A DNA stretch of 64,000 bases from Paenibacillus barcinonensis. GTDB lineage: Bacteria; Bacillota; Bacilli; Paenibacillales; Paenibacillaceae. Below, in pieces: positions 11,068 through 19,199 of this stretch. The notes under the pieces were generated by a model, which saw only the letters and a program-made list of their open reading frames with translations, searched no databases and had not been told where the DNA came from. Every line of letters begins with the position of its first letter. The first letter of the stretch is position 1. The stretch spans positions 1 to 64,000 of the forward strand of contig NZ_QJSW01000007.1 of the NCBI RefSeq assembly GCF_003217495.1, read 5' to 3'. The position numbers and the translations under genes are program-made.

Positions 11068-12414
11068 TCAGGTTGGATTCTTAATTTTTTCGGTTAAGTT
11101 GTTGATAACTTTATAGAGATCTTGATCGTTCTTGATCGCTTGAGAGATTTTTTCATGGGCGTGAATGACTGTAGTATGATCTCGTCCTCCAAAAGCTTCC
11201 CCGATTTTGGGCAGAGAAAAGTCTGTTAGTTCTCGAGAAAGATACATGGCAATCTGCCTCGGGAAGGCAACAGCTTTTGTCCGTTTCCGTGCTTTGAAGT
11301 CTTCAAGCTTGAGGCTGTAATACTCGCCGACCTTTTGTTGGATGTCTTGAATCGTGATCATTTTGGGACGGCTGGAAGGAATGATATCCTTCAAGGCTTC
11401 AGCGGCCAGATGAGAACTTACGTCCTGATTGGTCAGTGAAGAGTATGCTACTACACGGATCAGAGCTCCTTCGAGCTCTCGAATATTCGTATCAATCTGA
11501 TTAGCGATATACATCATCGCTTCATTCGGAATATCCAGATTCTCCGCACGCGCCTTTTTACGCAAAATGGCAATCCGCGTCTCCAGATCCGGAGGCTGAA
11601 TATCCGTAATTAAACCCCATTCAAACCGGGAGCGCAGTCGCTCCTCCAGAGTTGGAATTTCCTTCGGTGGCCTGTCGCTGGAGATGATGATCTGCTTCCG
11701 TTCCTCATGCAGCGCATTAAACGTATGGAAAAATTCCTCTTGTGTTGATTCTTTTCCGGCCAGGAACTGAATATCATCAATGAGCAGAATATCTACGCTT
11801 CGGTATTTGTTACGGAAGCTCTCCCCGCGATTATCACGGATGGAGTTGATGAATTCGTTCGTGAATTTCTCAGATGACAAATAAACGACCTTGCTGCTCG
11901 GGTTATGCTCCAAAATGTAATGTCCGATCGCATGCATCAAGTGGGTCTTGCCAAGTCCTACACCTCCATATAGAAAAAGAGGATTATAGGCTTTGGCGGG
12001 CGCTTCAGCGACCGCCAGCGATGCGGCGTGGGCAAAACGGTTGCCTGGCCCGATGACGAAGGTATCGAACGTATATTTTGGATTCAGCATGCTGAGCACC
12101 GCTTCTTCTTGCACGACCGTTGGCGTCGGCGCCGGCAGTTGAGGGTCCGGCTCAGCAGGTTTGTTCTCCTCGATGACAAATTTCACATCGACCTGTTTGC
12201 CAAGCAGCTCATAGACCGTCGAACCGACGAGCTTGGTGTAACGGCTCTCCAGCCATTCGACGGCAAACGTGGTTGGGGCAGAGATGACAATAGTCTGATC
12301 GTTCAGCTTGGTTGCCTTCGTTGCTTTGAACCAGGTGTCGAAGCTGGGTTTGCTGAGTTTGTTTTGTATGATTGATAAAATTTGCTGCCATAAATCAGAA
12401 GTATGGCTGTCCAC
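11068..12414 (-). CDS. dnaA: Chromosomal replication initiator DnaA
   Basis: 448 aa, GTG start with AAGGAGTG upstream. Domain I (residues 1-80) mediates self and helicase contacts. A Pro-rich linker (about 86-103) forms domain II. The AAA+ domain III has Walker [10 protein letters not shown] at 150-158 and Walker [10 protein letters not shown]. Domain IV carries the DNA-binding signature [15 protein letters not shown] near the C-terminus, which reads the TTATCCACA boxes. Boxes are present both upstream and downstream of the gene, so autoregulation and origin firing are both local. It heads the leftward replication gene block. Confidence 0.98.
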   Translation of the reverse strand: MDSHTSDLWQQILSIIQNKLSKPSFDTWFKATKATKLNDQTIVISAPTTFAVEWLESRYTKLVGSTVYELLGKQVDVKFVIEENKPAEPDPQLPAPTPTVVQEEAVLSMLNPKYTFDTFVIGPGNRFAHAASLAVAEAPAKAYNPLFLYGGVGLGKTHLMHAIGHYILEHNPSSKVVYLSSEKFTNEFINSIRDNRGESFRNKYRSVDILLIDDIQFLAGKESTQEEFFHTFNALHEERKQIIISSDRPPKEIPTLEERLRSRFEWGLITDIQPPDLETRIAILRKKARAENLDIPNEAMMYIANQIDTNIRELEGALIRVVAYSSLTNQDVSSHLAAEALKDIIPSSRPKMITIQDIQQKVGEYYSLKLEDFKARKRTKAVAFPRQIAMYLSRELTDFSLPKIGEAFGGRDHTTVIHAHEKISQAIKNDQDLYKVINNLTEKIKNPT

Positions 12415-12491
12415 AGACTGTCACTCCTTTTACATGTTCCAAGTGTGGCTTAAGCCATGATGCAGTGTCGAAATTCGAGATATATTGCCTT

Positions 12492-12519
12492 AATTTATCC
12501 CCAAACCCCCGCAGGTCAA
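12492..12519 (-). promoter_or_regulatory. Putative dnaA promoter with an embedded DnaA-like box
   Basis: On the minus strand, -35 TTGACC (12514-12519) and -10 TAAATT (12492-12497) are 16 bp apart, about 80 nt upstream of dnaA. A one-mismatch DnaA box TTATCCCCA (12495-12503) overlaps the -10 and spacer. This would fit direct autorepression by DnaA. The promoter assignment is by sequence match only. Confidence 0.5.
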
Positions 12520-12851
12520 AAACAAAAAAAGAATGAACAACGGAAAATTGTTCACAACTTTATCCACAGGCTGTTGATAATATTATGGGTCAGATCACAT
12601 ATTCACATCCAAAAGTAATACAATCATAGCAAAAGAAGCCCCGCATTTCAACGTATCGCGAGATTTTATCCACAAATTCAATAACTTGTGTATAATTTTT
12701 AGTCACAACACAATATATTGTTTATAAATTGTTTAAGTTTCGACAACACGACCCAAAAGAACAAATTATTTTATACACAGGATATCCGTCGAAAGATGCC
12801 TGTTTGTGTGCAAAAGTGCTCCGGGGATGTGAATAACCTCGTTGTGGATAA
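12495..12851. other. oriC upstream DnaA-box cluster, dnaA side
   Basis: Boxes matching TTATNCACA lie at 12560-12568 (+), 12666-12674 (+), 12687-12695 (-), 12771-12779 (+), 12828-12836 (-) and 12843-12851 (-). The one-mismatch site TTATCCCCA is at 12495-12503, and TGTTGATAA at 12572-12580 is a weaker candidate. Six consensus boxes in under 300 bp are far above chance. This is the upstream half of a bipartite origin. From 12,852 to about 13,080 I see no gene and no further strong boxes; a reading frame at 12951-13361 is a shadow. Confidence 0.85.
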
Positions 12852-13079
12852 TTCGAGGGCTGCGAAGAACGAAGCGGATGCAAAATGAGTCGTTATATGG
12901 GATATGCCTTCACCCTCATAAGGTGCCCACGAGCAAAAGTGTGATAGTTTTCATGGTTGTGTGCTCGGATCGTAACGAGATGGACAGGTTGAGAATCGGA
13001 TAGAGAAAACATATTTAGGAAAAGAGGTAGGCGGGCATAGTACCGAATGCAGGTGTCTGCATGGAATTGAGGACATAAA

Positions 13080-13132
13080 TTTATATAAAGAGGAAGGCCC
13101 CGCAGCCGGTTTTGGGCTGCGGGGCCTTCCTC
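13080..13132 (-). terminator. Strong Rho-independent terminator of the gnt operon
   Basis: An 18-bp perfect stem (GAGGAAGGCCCCGCAGCC paired with its complement at 13115-13132) has a short loop and is followed on the minus strand by CTTTATATAAATTT. It lies immediately after gntK and insulates the dnaA-side DnaA boxes from gnt transcription. Confidence 0.85.
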
Positions 13133-13135
13133 GCC

Positions 13136-14683
13136 TTACATCTGAGGGGTAGACATTTTGCGCTGAAAGGCTGCAATATCTGCATACTCTTCTTCCAGCT
13201 TGCGTGAAATACGAATATAGATTGGCAGCAGCTCCCGATAGAGGGAGGCATGCTCTTTGATTGGTGTGTGCCGATGAGTTGTACCTACCATAGAGGAGAC
13301 AGCATGCAGGGATTTGATTCTCCCTGTCGCGTAGAGGCCAAGAACAACGGCGCCAAGACAAGAGCTCTCGAAGCTCTCAGGTACAACGACTTCCTGATTA
13401 AAGATGTCGGACATCATTTGGCGCCATAATGGAGATCGTGCGAATCCACCGGTCGCCTGAATGGAGGTTGGCTGCCCGATCTGCTCTTCCATTGCAAGCA
13501 AGACGGTGTAGAGATTAAAAATAACGCCTTCAAGCACAGCACGAATCATATGCTGCTTCTGATGGTGAAGTGTCAGCCCAAAGAACGAGCCACGGGCATC
13601 CGGATTCCAGAGCGGGGCACGTTCGCCCGAAAGGTACGGATGAAACAGCAGCCCTTCTGAACCTGGCGGGACACGCTCTGCAATTTTGGTCAGGACATCA
13701 TAGGAATCAATACCAAGACGCTTCGCCGTTTCCACCTCGGATGCAGCGAACTCATCGCGTACCCAGCGGAACAGCATGCCACCATTATTCACAGGCCCGC
13801 CAACGACCCACATTTTTTCGGTCAGTGCATAACAGAAGGTACGGCCTTTTGGATCAGTTACAGGACGATCAACAACAGTACGAATTGCACCACTGGTGCC
13901 GATGGTGGCGGCGACAACGCCGGGTTCAATGGCGTTGACACCAAGGTTGGACAATACTCCGTCACTTGCGCCGATGACAAAGGGCGTAGAGGGGGAGAGA
14001 GCCATTTTTTCAGCCCATTCAGGATGTATTCCCTCTATTGTATATGTGGTCGGCACAAGCTTTGACAGATGATTGGCTGTAATGCCTGCCACGTCAAGGG
14101 CTTCCTTGTCCCAGTCCAGCCGCTCCAGATTAAGCAGCCCGGTGCAGGAGGCGATGGAATGATCGACAACATATTGCCCGAACAGGCGGAAGAATAAATA
14201 TTCTTTAATTGAAATAAATTTTGCCGTGCGCTGGAACAGTTCAGGCTCATCATGGCGCAGCCACATCAATTTGGTCAGAGGTGACATCGGATGAATGGGT
14301 GTGCCCGTACGCAGATAGATCTGATGGCCGATACCCTTCTCCTGAAGCTTGGTTGCCCAGGCTGCGCTGCGGTTATCAGCCCAGGTGATGCAGCGTGTTA
14401 ATGGCTGATGCTGCTGATCCATGGCAATGACGCTGTGCATAGCCGAGCTGCAGGATACAAAGAGAATCTGATCAGCCGCAATCTGGCTTTCACTCATCAC
14501 GCCGCGTACCGAGCGAATAGCTGCCTGCAAGATCTCTTCGGGATCTTGTTCCGCAACATCCGGTGCAGGGGTATAGAGCGGATATTCCTGAGTGGAGGTC
14601 GTGACCACCTCGCCTTGCTCTGTGAATAACACGGATTTGGTGCTGGTGGTGCCGATATCCATTCCAATCATATAGTTGGTCAT
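13136..14683 (-). CDS. gntK: Gluconokinase (FGGY family)
   Basis: 515 aa, very close to the Bacillus GntK length of 513. It should phosphorylate gluconate to 6-phosphogluconate with ATP. The N-terminal GMDIGTTSTKSVLF is the phosphate-1 motif of FGGY kinases. The catalytic region around ITWADNRS is followed by GASDGVLSNLG and by the C-terminal GGFARSPLWRQMMSDI, the FGGY signature-2 area. Substrate assignment rests on the adjacent gntP and gntR and on gnt-type operators. ATG with AGAGGG upstream; 87 nt after gntP, and last gene of the operon. The 6-phosphogluconate dehydrogenase gntZ of the Bacillus operon is not here. Transcription is leftward, within the dnaA-rpmH interval. Confidence 0.93.
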   Translation of the reverse strand: MTNYMIGMDIGTTSTKSVLFTEQGEVVTTSTQEYPLYTPAPDVAEQDPEEILQAAIRSVRGVMSESQIAADQILFVSCSSAMHSVIAMDQQHQPLTRCITWADNRSAAWATKLQEKGIGHQIYLRTGTPIHPMSPLTKLMWLRHDEPELFQRTAKFISIKEYLFFRLFGQYVVDHSIASCTGLLNLERLDWDKEALDVAGITANHLSKLVPTTYTIEGIHPEWAEKMALSPSTPFVIGASDGVLSNLGVNAIEPGVVAATIGTSGAIRTVVDRPVTDPKGRTFCYALTEKMWVVGGPVNNGGMLFRWVRDEFAASEVETAKRLGIDSYDVLTKIAERVPPGSEGLLFHPYLSGERAPLWNPDARGSFFGLTLHHQKQHMIRAVLEGVIFNLYTVLLAMEEQIGQPTSIQATGGFARSPLWRQMMSDIFNQEVVVPESFESSCLGAVVLGLYATGRIKSLHAVSSMVGTTHRHTPIKEHASLYRELLPIYIRISRKLEEEYADIAAFQRKMSTPQM

Positions 14684-14770
14684 AGAGTGATCCCTCTTTC
14701 TTTAAAGAGCTTAGAACATATTATTGAAGACAGGCCTACAGTTAAACAGGTTTACACGTATATTTTGATT

Positions 14771-16132
14771 TTACACCACTGTGCTTAGCAGCAAAATAAA
14801 GAGCAGTCCGACAACGGAGAGTAGTGTTTCCATAACGGTCCACGTCTTGAGAGTTTGAGCCACGCTCATATTAAAGAATTCCTTGATCATCCAGAAGCCT
14901 GCATCGTTTACGTGCGACAGAACGAGAGAGCCTGCGCCCGTAGCAAGCACGACCAGCTCAATATTGGCTCCAGGTGTAAGCGCGAGCACTGGGGCTACAA
15001 TGCCTGCCGCTGTAGTCATGGCTACTGTAGCTGAGCCGGTTGCAACACGAATGAGCGCAGCTACAAGCCATGCGAACAGGATGACATTAATGTTGGCATG
15101 TGTAGCAAATTCGGCAATGGCGTTGCCCACACCGCTATTGATCAGCACCTGCTTGAACGCGCCGCCGCCGCCGATGATGAGAATGATTGTTGCAGTAGGT
15201 GCCAGGCATTCGCTGGTGAAACGGGAAAGTTCATGCTTGGTGAATCCGCGCGCAAAGCCCAGTGAAAAGAGGGCAAAGACGACGGAGATCAGCAGAGCAA
15301 TAATTTCGTTACCAATAAACGCACTGAAAACAGTCAGGCTGCTCGTTGCTTCAGGATCAACGATGTTGGTGATTGAACCGATGAGCATGAGAATGACCGG
15401 AAGCAAAATGGTAAACAGTGTAATGCCAAATCCGGGCAGGTTGCTGTTCTTCTTGGCAGAAAACTGTTCAGCAAGTTCTGCCGGTGGTTCAGTATGAATT
15501 CTTTTGCCAATAAATTTACCGAAAACAGGTCCGGCAATAATCGCTGTAGGAATGCCGACCAGCAGGGAGTAGAGAATCGTTTTTCCCAGATCCGCATTAA
15601 AGGCTTCGATTGCTATCATAGGGGCCGGATGCGGTGGAACAAGCCCATGCACAGTGGATAGACCAGCCAGAATAGGAATTCCGATCTGAAGCAGGGACAT
15701 GTTTGTTTTGCGGGCCACAGTGAAAATGATCGGGATCATGAGAATGACGCCCACTTCAAAGAAAACGGGAATACCTACGATAAAACCAACAATCATCATC
15801 GCCCAGTGCACTCGTTTTACACCGAAGCGGTCCACGAGAGTCGTAGCAATCTGCTCGGCACCACCGGATTCGGCCATCATTTTACCAAGTATGGTGCCAA
15901 GTCCAATGACGATTGCAATGGTGCCTAATGTACTGCCAAGCCCCCCCGTAATGGAGGATATGACATCGGCCGGCTTCATTCCCGTCAGTAAACCAAGCAT
16001 CAATGCGGATAATAGAAGGGTAATGAACGGGTTCCATTTATATTTGGAGATTAACAGGATCAGGAAGATGATGGCGATCAACGTCCAGACCAGCAGTGTC
16101 GCATTATGGGATAGTCCAAAAATAGTACTCAT
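14771..16132 (-). CDS. gntP: Gluconate permease, GntP family
   Basis: 453 aa and almost entirely hydrophobic, with about 12-14 predicted membrane helices. GntP-type features include the N-terminal WNPFITLLL helix, GLGTILGKMMAESGGA, GIPVFFEVGVILMIP, the LVPPHPAPMIA loop and a late ATGSATVAMTTAAG stretch. The family are H+-coupled symporters of gluconate and related sugar acids. Pairing with gntK and GntR-type operators supports gluconate. The ATG is preceded by AAAGGAG. A GntR operator and a cre-like site lie in the 225-bp gap upstream, so induction by gluconate and catabolite repression are both likely. Confidence 0.92.
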   Translation of the reverse strand: MSTIFGLSHNATLLVWTLIAIIFLILLISKYKWNPFITLLLSALMLGLLTGMKPADVISSITGGLGSTLGTIAIVIGLGTILGKMMAESGGAEQIATTLVDRFGVKRVHWAMMIVGFIVGIPVFFEVGVILMIPIIFTVARKTNMSLLQIGIPILAGLSTVHGLVPPHPAPMIAIEAFNADLGKTILYSLLVGIPTAIIAGPVFGKFIGKRIHTEPPAELAEQFSAKKNSNLPGFGITLFTILLPVILMLIGSITNIVDPEATSSLTVFSAFIGNEIIALLISVVFALFSLGFARGFTKHELSRFTSECLAPTATIILIIGGGGAFKQVLINSGVGNAIAEFATHANINVILFAWLVAALIRVATGSATVAMTTAAGIVAPVLALTPGANIELVVLATGAGSLVLSHVNDAGFWMIKEFFNMSVAQTLKTWTVMETLLSVVGLLFILLLSTVV

Positions 16133-16157
16133 GATGAGATTACTCCTTTGTCTGAGT

Positions 16158-16172
16158 TATAAACGCTTACAA
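16158..16172 (-). promoter_or_regulatory. Putative cre site (CcpA) upstream of gntP
   Basis: On the minus strand TTGTAAGCGTTTATA matches the cre consensus WTGNAANCGNWNNCW at all fixed positions except the late C. It lies between the operator-promoter and the gntP start, where CcpA could act as a roadblock. Sequence match only. Confidence 0.5.
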
Positions 16173-16272
16173 ATGGTCGTACCGACAAATAACAGTTCTC
16201 TGCTTGAGCAGTACGATTAAAAATCCTGGAGAGGTTATCATGCCCTAAAAAGGATAGAAAATCGCATTTTGT

Positions 16273-16290
16273 ATACTTGTCGACAAGTTG
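16273..16290 (-). promoter_or_regulatory. GntR operator 1 and gntPK promoter region
   Basis: ATACTTGTCGACAAGTTG is a near-perfect inverted repeat like the Bacillus gnt operator (ATACTTGTATACAAGTAT). On the minus strand TTGCAC and TATACA, 16 bp apart, flank or overlap it, so bound GntR would occlude the polymerase for gntP-gntK. Confidence 0.7.
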
Positions 16291-16357
16291 AGTGCAATCA
16301 ACTCGTAACGGATTGATTGCGAGCTCCCCCTATTATTGAAGCTACTGGTAAAGCCCA

Positions 16358-17032
16358 TTAAAATTCAAAGCTTTCGTGTAACGTTTGTCCTGAGTCTTTG
16401 AAATAAGTGCGTACCCCAGCCTGGATCAGAAGCTTGTCGCCTGATTCCAGAGCTGCTGCAAGCGAGCGATGCTTCTCAACTACAGCGCTTACTTTGCCCT
16501 CGCCTTGAGCAAATACCCGGCGTGTTGTTAGCAGCATGACCGTCATCACGACATATCTGATGCTCTTCCACAGATGAGAAATGCGGGAGTGCGCGGCCGC
16601 TTCAATAATGGTCTCATGAAACGTAAGATCCTGATAGGCAAATTCGACAGCATTCTGGTGTTTGCCAGCGAGCTGCATTTTGTCGATAGTGTTGTGTAGC
16701 TGTGTGATTAGTGATGGGGGAACATCAGCAGACAACCTCTGCTGCACAAAGCTTTCAATGAGAAAGCGAACATCGTACAGCTCCTCGACATCCTTCATAT
16801 TCAGGCCGAGGATCACAACGCCCATTCGTTCAAGGCGAATCAGACCCTCATTAGACAACGTTCTCAGCGCTTCGCGAACAGGCGAGCGGCTGCTGTCAAA
16901 ATCAGCAGCAATTCGATTTTCCGACAAAATGTCTCCAGGCCGAAGGGTTCCGCTAATAATTCTCAGCCTTAATTCGCATGCTATGGCCTCACCGCGGGAT
17001 GCTCCTTGAAGCCAGGAAGATGGAAACTGCAT
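16358..17032 (-). CDS. gntR: GntR-family transcriptional regulator of gluconate use
   Basis: 224 aa. The N-terminal winged helix (about residues 15-75) has SENRIAADFDSSRSPVREALRTLSNEGLI, the core of a FadR/GntR DNA-binding domain. The C-terminal half (about 85-220) is an all-helical FCD-type ligand domain with scattered His and Arg. By family and position it should repress gntPK and be released by gluconate. ATG with TAGGAG upstream. It is the first gene of the leftward gntR-gntP-gntK unit, and near-palindromic operators lie both in front of it (17117) and behind it (16273), implying autoregulation. In Bacillus subtilis the order is gntRKPZ. Confidence 0.92.
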   Translation of the reverse strand: MQFPSSWLQGASRGEAIACELRLRIISGTLRPGDILSENRIAADFDSSRSPVREALRTLSNEGLIRLERMGVVILGLNMKDVEELYDVRFLIESFVQQRLSADVPPSLITQLHNTIDKMQLAGKHQNAVEFAYQDLTFHETIIEAAAHSRISHLWKSIRYVVMTVMLLTTRRVFAQGEGKVSAVVEKHRSLAAALESGDKLLIQAGVRTYFKDSGQTLHESFEF

Positions 17033-17116
17033 ATGGCTAACGCTCCTAAAATGATGTGATCCGTACAGTTATTTATCATAACATACAGTGAGGCAGCCCT
17101 GAAAAAAACAATAAGT

Positions 17117-17135
17117 ATACTTGTATACAAGATAT
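17117..17135 (-). promoter_or_regulatory. GntR operator 2, upstream of gntR
   Basis: ATACTTGTATACAAGATAT differs from the Bacillus gnt operator only at the right end. It lies about 85 bp upstream of the gntR start and predicts autoregulation. Confidence 0.7.
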
Positions 17136-17229
17136 TTTTTTAATCCTACACCTTTCTTGAAAGCTTGTAAACCTTCACATTAAAGCGGATACAGCGAGGA
17201 GCAATGAACCAAATTCAACTAAATATTCT

Positions 17230-17344
17230 TTATCCACATGTGAATAACTTCAAACAGCAAGAAATAAAAAAAGTCTAATGTGATAAGGTGTGGATAACCT
17301 GGAAAGTGCTTAGTACTGCGGTTTTCCGAACTTGTTGGGGATAA
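17230..17344. other. oriC DnaA-box cluster, rpmH side
   Basis: A perfect box TTATCCACA (17230-17238) is abutted by TGTGAATAA (17239-17247), giving a head-to-head pair. A second perfect box TGTGGATAA is at 17289-17297 and a one-mismatch TGGGGATAA at 17336-17344. In most Firmicutes these boxes are contiguous with those upstream of dnaA; here they are 4.4 kb away, beyond the gnt genes. The remainder of the 17033-17559 gap carries the gntR operator and the rpmH promoter. Confidence 0.75.
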
Positions 17345-17457
17345 CTTTGACGCTTGAGCGGGTCCACTGAATTGGGTGCAAAAGGTCAGGTCAAAATAAT
17401 GTGAGTCTCAAATGCTGGAAAGCGCACGAAAAAGAGGAGCAAGGGGGTGCTTTTCAG

Positions 17458-17486
17458 TTGACTTTTCCAGTTGAACGTGGTTAAAT
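17458..17486 (+). promoter_or_regulatory. Putative rpmH promoter
   Basis: -35 TTGACT (17458-17463) and a weak -10 TTAAAT (17481-17486) are 17 bp apart. An alternative -10, TATAAA, begins at 17489. The ribosome binding site AAGGAGG follows about 60 nt downstream. Confidence 0.45.
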
Positions 17487-17559
17487 GTATAAAGGTGTTT
17501 TCTGTGAAGATGAAAATGATTCATCACATAAGTATTTCCTTGTAAGGAGGTGCAATACA

Positions 17560-17694
17560 TTGAGACCTACATTCAAACCGAACGTTAGCAAACGTAAAAA
17601 AGTTCATGGTTTCCGGAAAAGAATGAGCACAAAAAACGGCCGTAAAGTTCTGGCTGCACGTCGCCTTAAAGGCCGTAAAGTCCTGAGTGCTTAA
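17560..17694 (+). CDS. rpmH: 50S ribosomal protein L34
   Basis: 44 aa, TTG start with AAGGAGG 9 nt upstream. The sequence is strongly basic and carries the L34 hallmarks [19 protein letters not shown] and [16 protein letters not shown] longer frame upstream has no support. It binds 23S rRNA late in large-subunit assembly. A strong terminator follows 10 nt after the stop, so most transcripts should end before rnpA. Confidence 0.98.
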   Translation: MRPTFKPNVSKRKKVHGFRKRMSTKNGRKVLAARRLKGRKVLSA

Positions 17695-17703
17695 TGCATG
17701 TGA

Positions 17704-17729
17704 AGACCACCGAGGTGGTCTTTTTTTTC
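17704..17729 (+). terminator. Rho-independent terminator or attenuator after rpmH
   Basis: A GACCACC-GAG-GTGGTC hairpin is followed by eight T residues, placed between rpmH and rnpA. It could set the usual excess of L34 mRNA over rnpA mRNA. A second small hairpin, GACGG/CCGTC, lies near 17804-17817. Confidence 0.8.
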
Positions 17730-17895
17730 TTAAATGAGGGTTTTTCACGTGGATTCTATTTCCACTTTAGTAGGGAACTTACCTTAATATATATTTGTCG
17801 CCGTGACGGTTTACCGTCGTTCAAGAAAGCCTATACTAAATCAGTAATGAGGCCTCCGTCAATAACATGGATGGGGGACAGCAAGGAGCAGCGCC

Positions 17896-18246
17896 GTGTA
17901 TAAAAGATTACGTCTACGAAACCGGGCGGACTTTAGCCGCGTATATCGCTTTGGAAAATCGTTTGCCAATCATCAGTTTGTGGTGTACGGATGCCGCCGT
18001 AAAGATACGGAGCAATTTCGGGTGGGCGTGTCATGCAGCAAAAAAATCGGAAACGCTGTCGTGCGTAACCGGATGCGGCGCATGATCAAGGAAATTGTAC
18101 GTCATCATGAGCAGGAGATTGTTACGCAGATGGACCTTATTTTCATCGTTCGCAAAGGGGCACTCGATATGCCTTATAAGGAGATGGAGAAAAGTTTGCT
18201 CCATGTACTGCGTAAGGCCTCGCTGCTGAAGTCGTGCAAGCGGTAA
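17896..18246 (+). CDS. rnpA: Ribonuclease P protein component
   Basis: 116 aa, GTG start with AAGGAG 7 nt upstream. It is the basic cofactor of the RNase P ribozyme that matures tRNA 5' ends. The RNR signature is seen in VRNRMRRMIKE, preceded by FRVGVSCSKKIGNAV; the N-terminus RLRLRNRADFSRVYRFG is typical. It is separated from rpmH by 201 nt and a terminator, so readthrough or an internal promoter must supply it. Confidence 0.97.
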   Translation: MYKRLRLRNRADFSRVYRFGKSFANHQFVVYGCRRKDTEQFRVGVSCSKKIGNAVVRNRMRRMIKEIVRHHEQEIVTQMDLIFIVRKGALDMPYKEMEKSLLHVLRKASLLKSCKR

Positions 18247-18320
18247 GCTTCGGTTTATTTGTCCTCCTAATTATGGTATGATTTACGGTGGAATGGAATG
18301 GTTAAGAGAGGGGTTATGAA

Positions 18321-19199
18321 GTGTCGCGATTGAAGACATCTAAGGGGAAGTGGATTCTCCTCATTGCAGTCATTGCAATGGTCACTGTACTCGCCGGTTG
18401 TACTCCGCAAGGCTCCGGGGTAACTACGGAAGATTTGAAGAATAGTGGGTCATTCTGGCAAAGTAATGTTGTGTACTGGTTCTCACTGGCACTCGATACA
18501 TTCGCCAACTGGTTTAACGGTGAATATGGACTAGCTGTCCTTGTGATGGTGCTAATTGTACGGACATTGATTTTACCATTAACGTTGAAGCAGGTTCGCA
18601 GCTCCAAAGCGATGCAGGCTATTCAGCCGCAACTGAAGGAGATTCAAACCAAGTATAAAGACACGCCTGAAAAGGTTCAGCAAGAAACGATGAAATTGTT
18701 TCAGGAGAACAAAGTCAATCCAATGGCGGGTTGTTTGCCACTTCTGATTCAGATGCCGATTTACATCGCACTTTATAACTCCATTTACGGAAACTCCAGT
18801 CTCAGAACCCACGATTTCTTGTGGCTTCAGCTTGGAGAAGCGGATCACCTGTTTATTTTGCCTGTACTGGCTGCCATCACAACATTCATCCAAACGTGGA
18901 TGATGATGCGCATGAATCCTACACAGCAAGTTGGACCAATGCAGTTCATGCTGTGGGTGTATCCGATTCTGATTTTCGTGATGTCGTATCAGTTCCCATC
19001 AGCGTTGCCGCTTTACTGGTTCTACAGTAATATCTACACAATCGTGCAAAACTATTTCCTTTACCGGAATAATGATAAAGTTGTGGCCGAGGTCAACGTG
19101 AAGCAGAGCAGCTCTTCCAAGAATGGAGCTAAACGCAAAAACGGTGGCAGAGCTACTGTCTCTGGGAAAGGGTCGAAAGGGGCCAAAAAATCGAAATGA
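18321..19199 (+). CDS. yidC: Membrane protein insertase YidC (SpoIIIJ type)
   Basis: 292 aa, GTG start. A lipoprotein signal with lipobox VLAGC ends near residue 27, followed by the five-helix YidC/Oxa1 core. Conserved pieces are the LVLMVLIVRTLILPLTLKQVRSS first helix and loop (the Arg in the groove), a helical hairpin rich in Lys/Glu, NPMAGCLPLLIQMPI, and LPLYWFYSNIYTIVQN. The tail is basic and would contact ribosomes. In Bacillus the SpoIIIJ paralogue is also needed for the sigma-G switch during sporulation. Its stop overlaps the khpB start by 4 nt, indicating coupling. Confidence 0.96.
   Translation: MSRLKTSKGKWILLIAVIAMVTVLAGCTPQGSGVTTEDLKNSGSFWQSNVVYWFSLALDTFANWFNGEYGLAVLVMVLIVRTLILPLTLKQVRSSKAMQAIQPQLKEIQTKYKDTPEKVQQETMKLFQENKVNPMAGCLPLLIQMPIYIALYNSIYGNSSLRTHDFLWLQLGEADHLFILPVLAAITTFIQTWMMMRMNPTQQVGPMQFMLWVYPILIFVMSYQFPSALPLYWFYSNIYTIVQNYFLYRNNDKVVAEVNVKQSSSSKNGAKRKNGGRATVSGKGSKGAKKSK

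Noticed and set aside
12951..13361. 136-aa minus-strand reading frame at the gntK 3' end and in the origin gap
   Set aside because: It overlaps gntK in another frame, crosses the strong terminator, has Cys/Arg/Pro-rich composition and no ribosome site.
17741..17756. TTTTTCACGTGGATTC as a third parS
   Set aside because: Shares only the central CACGTG core; five mismatches to parS.
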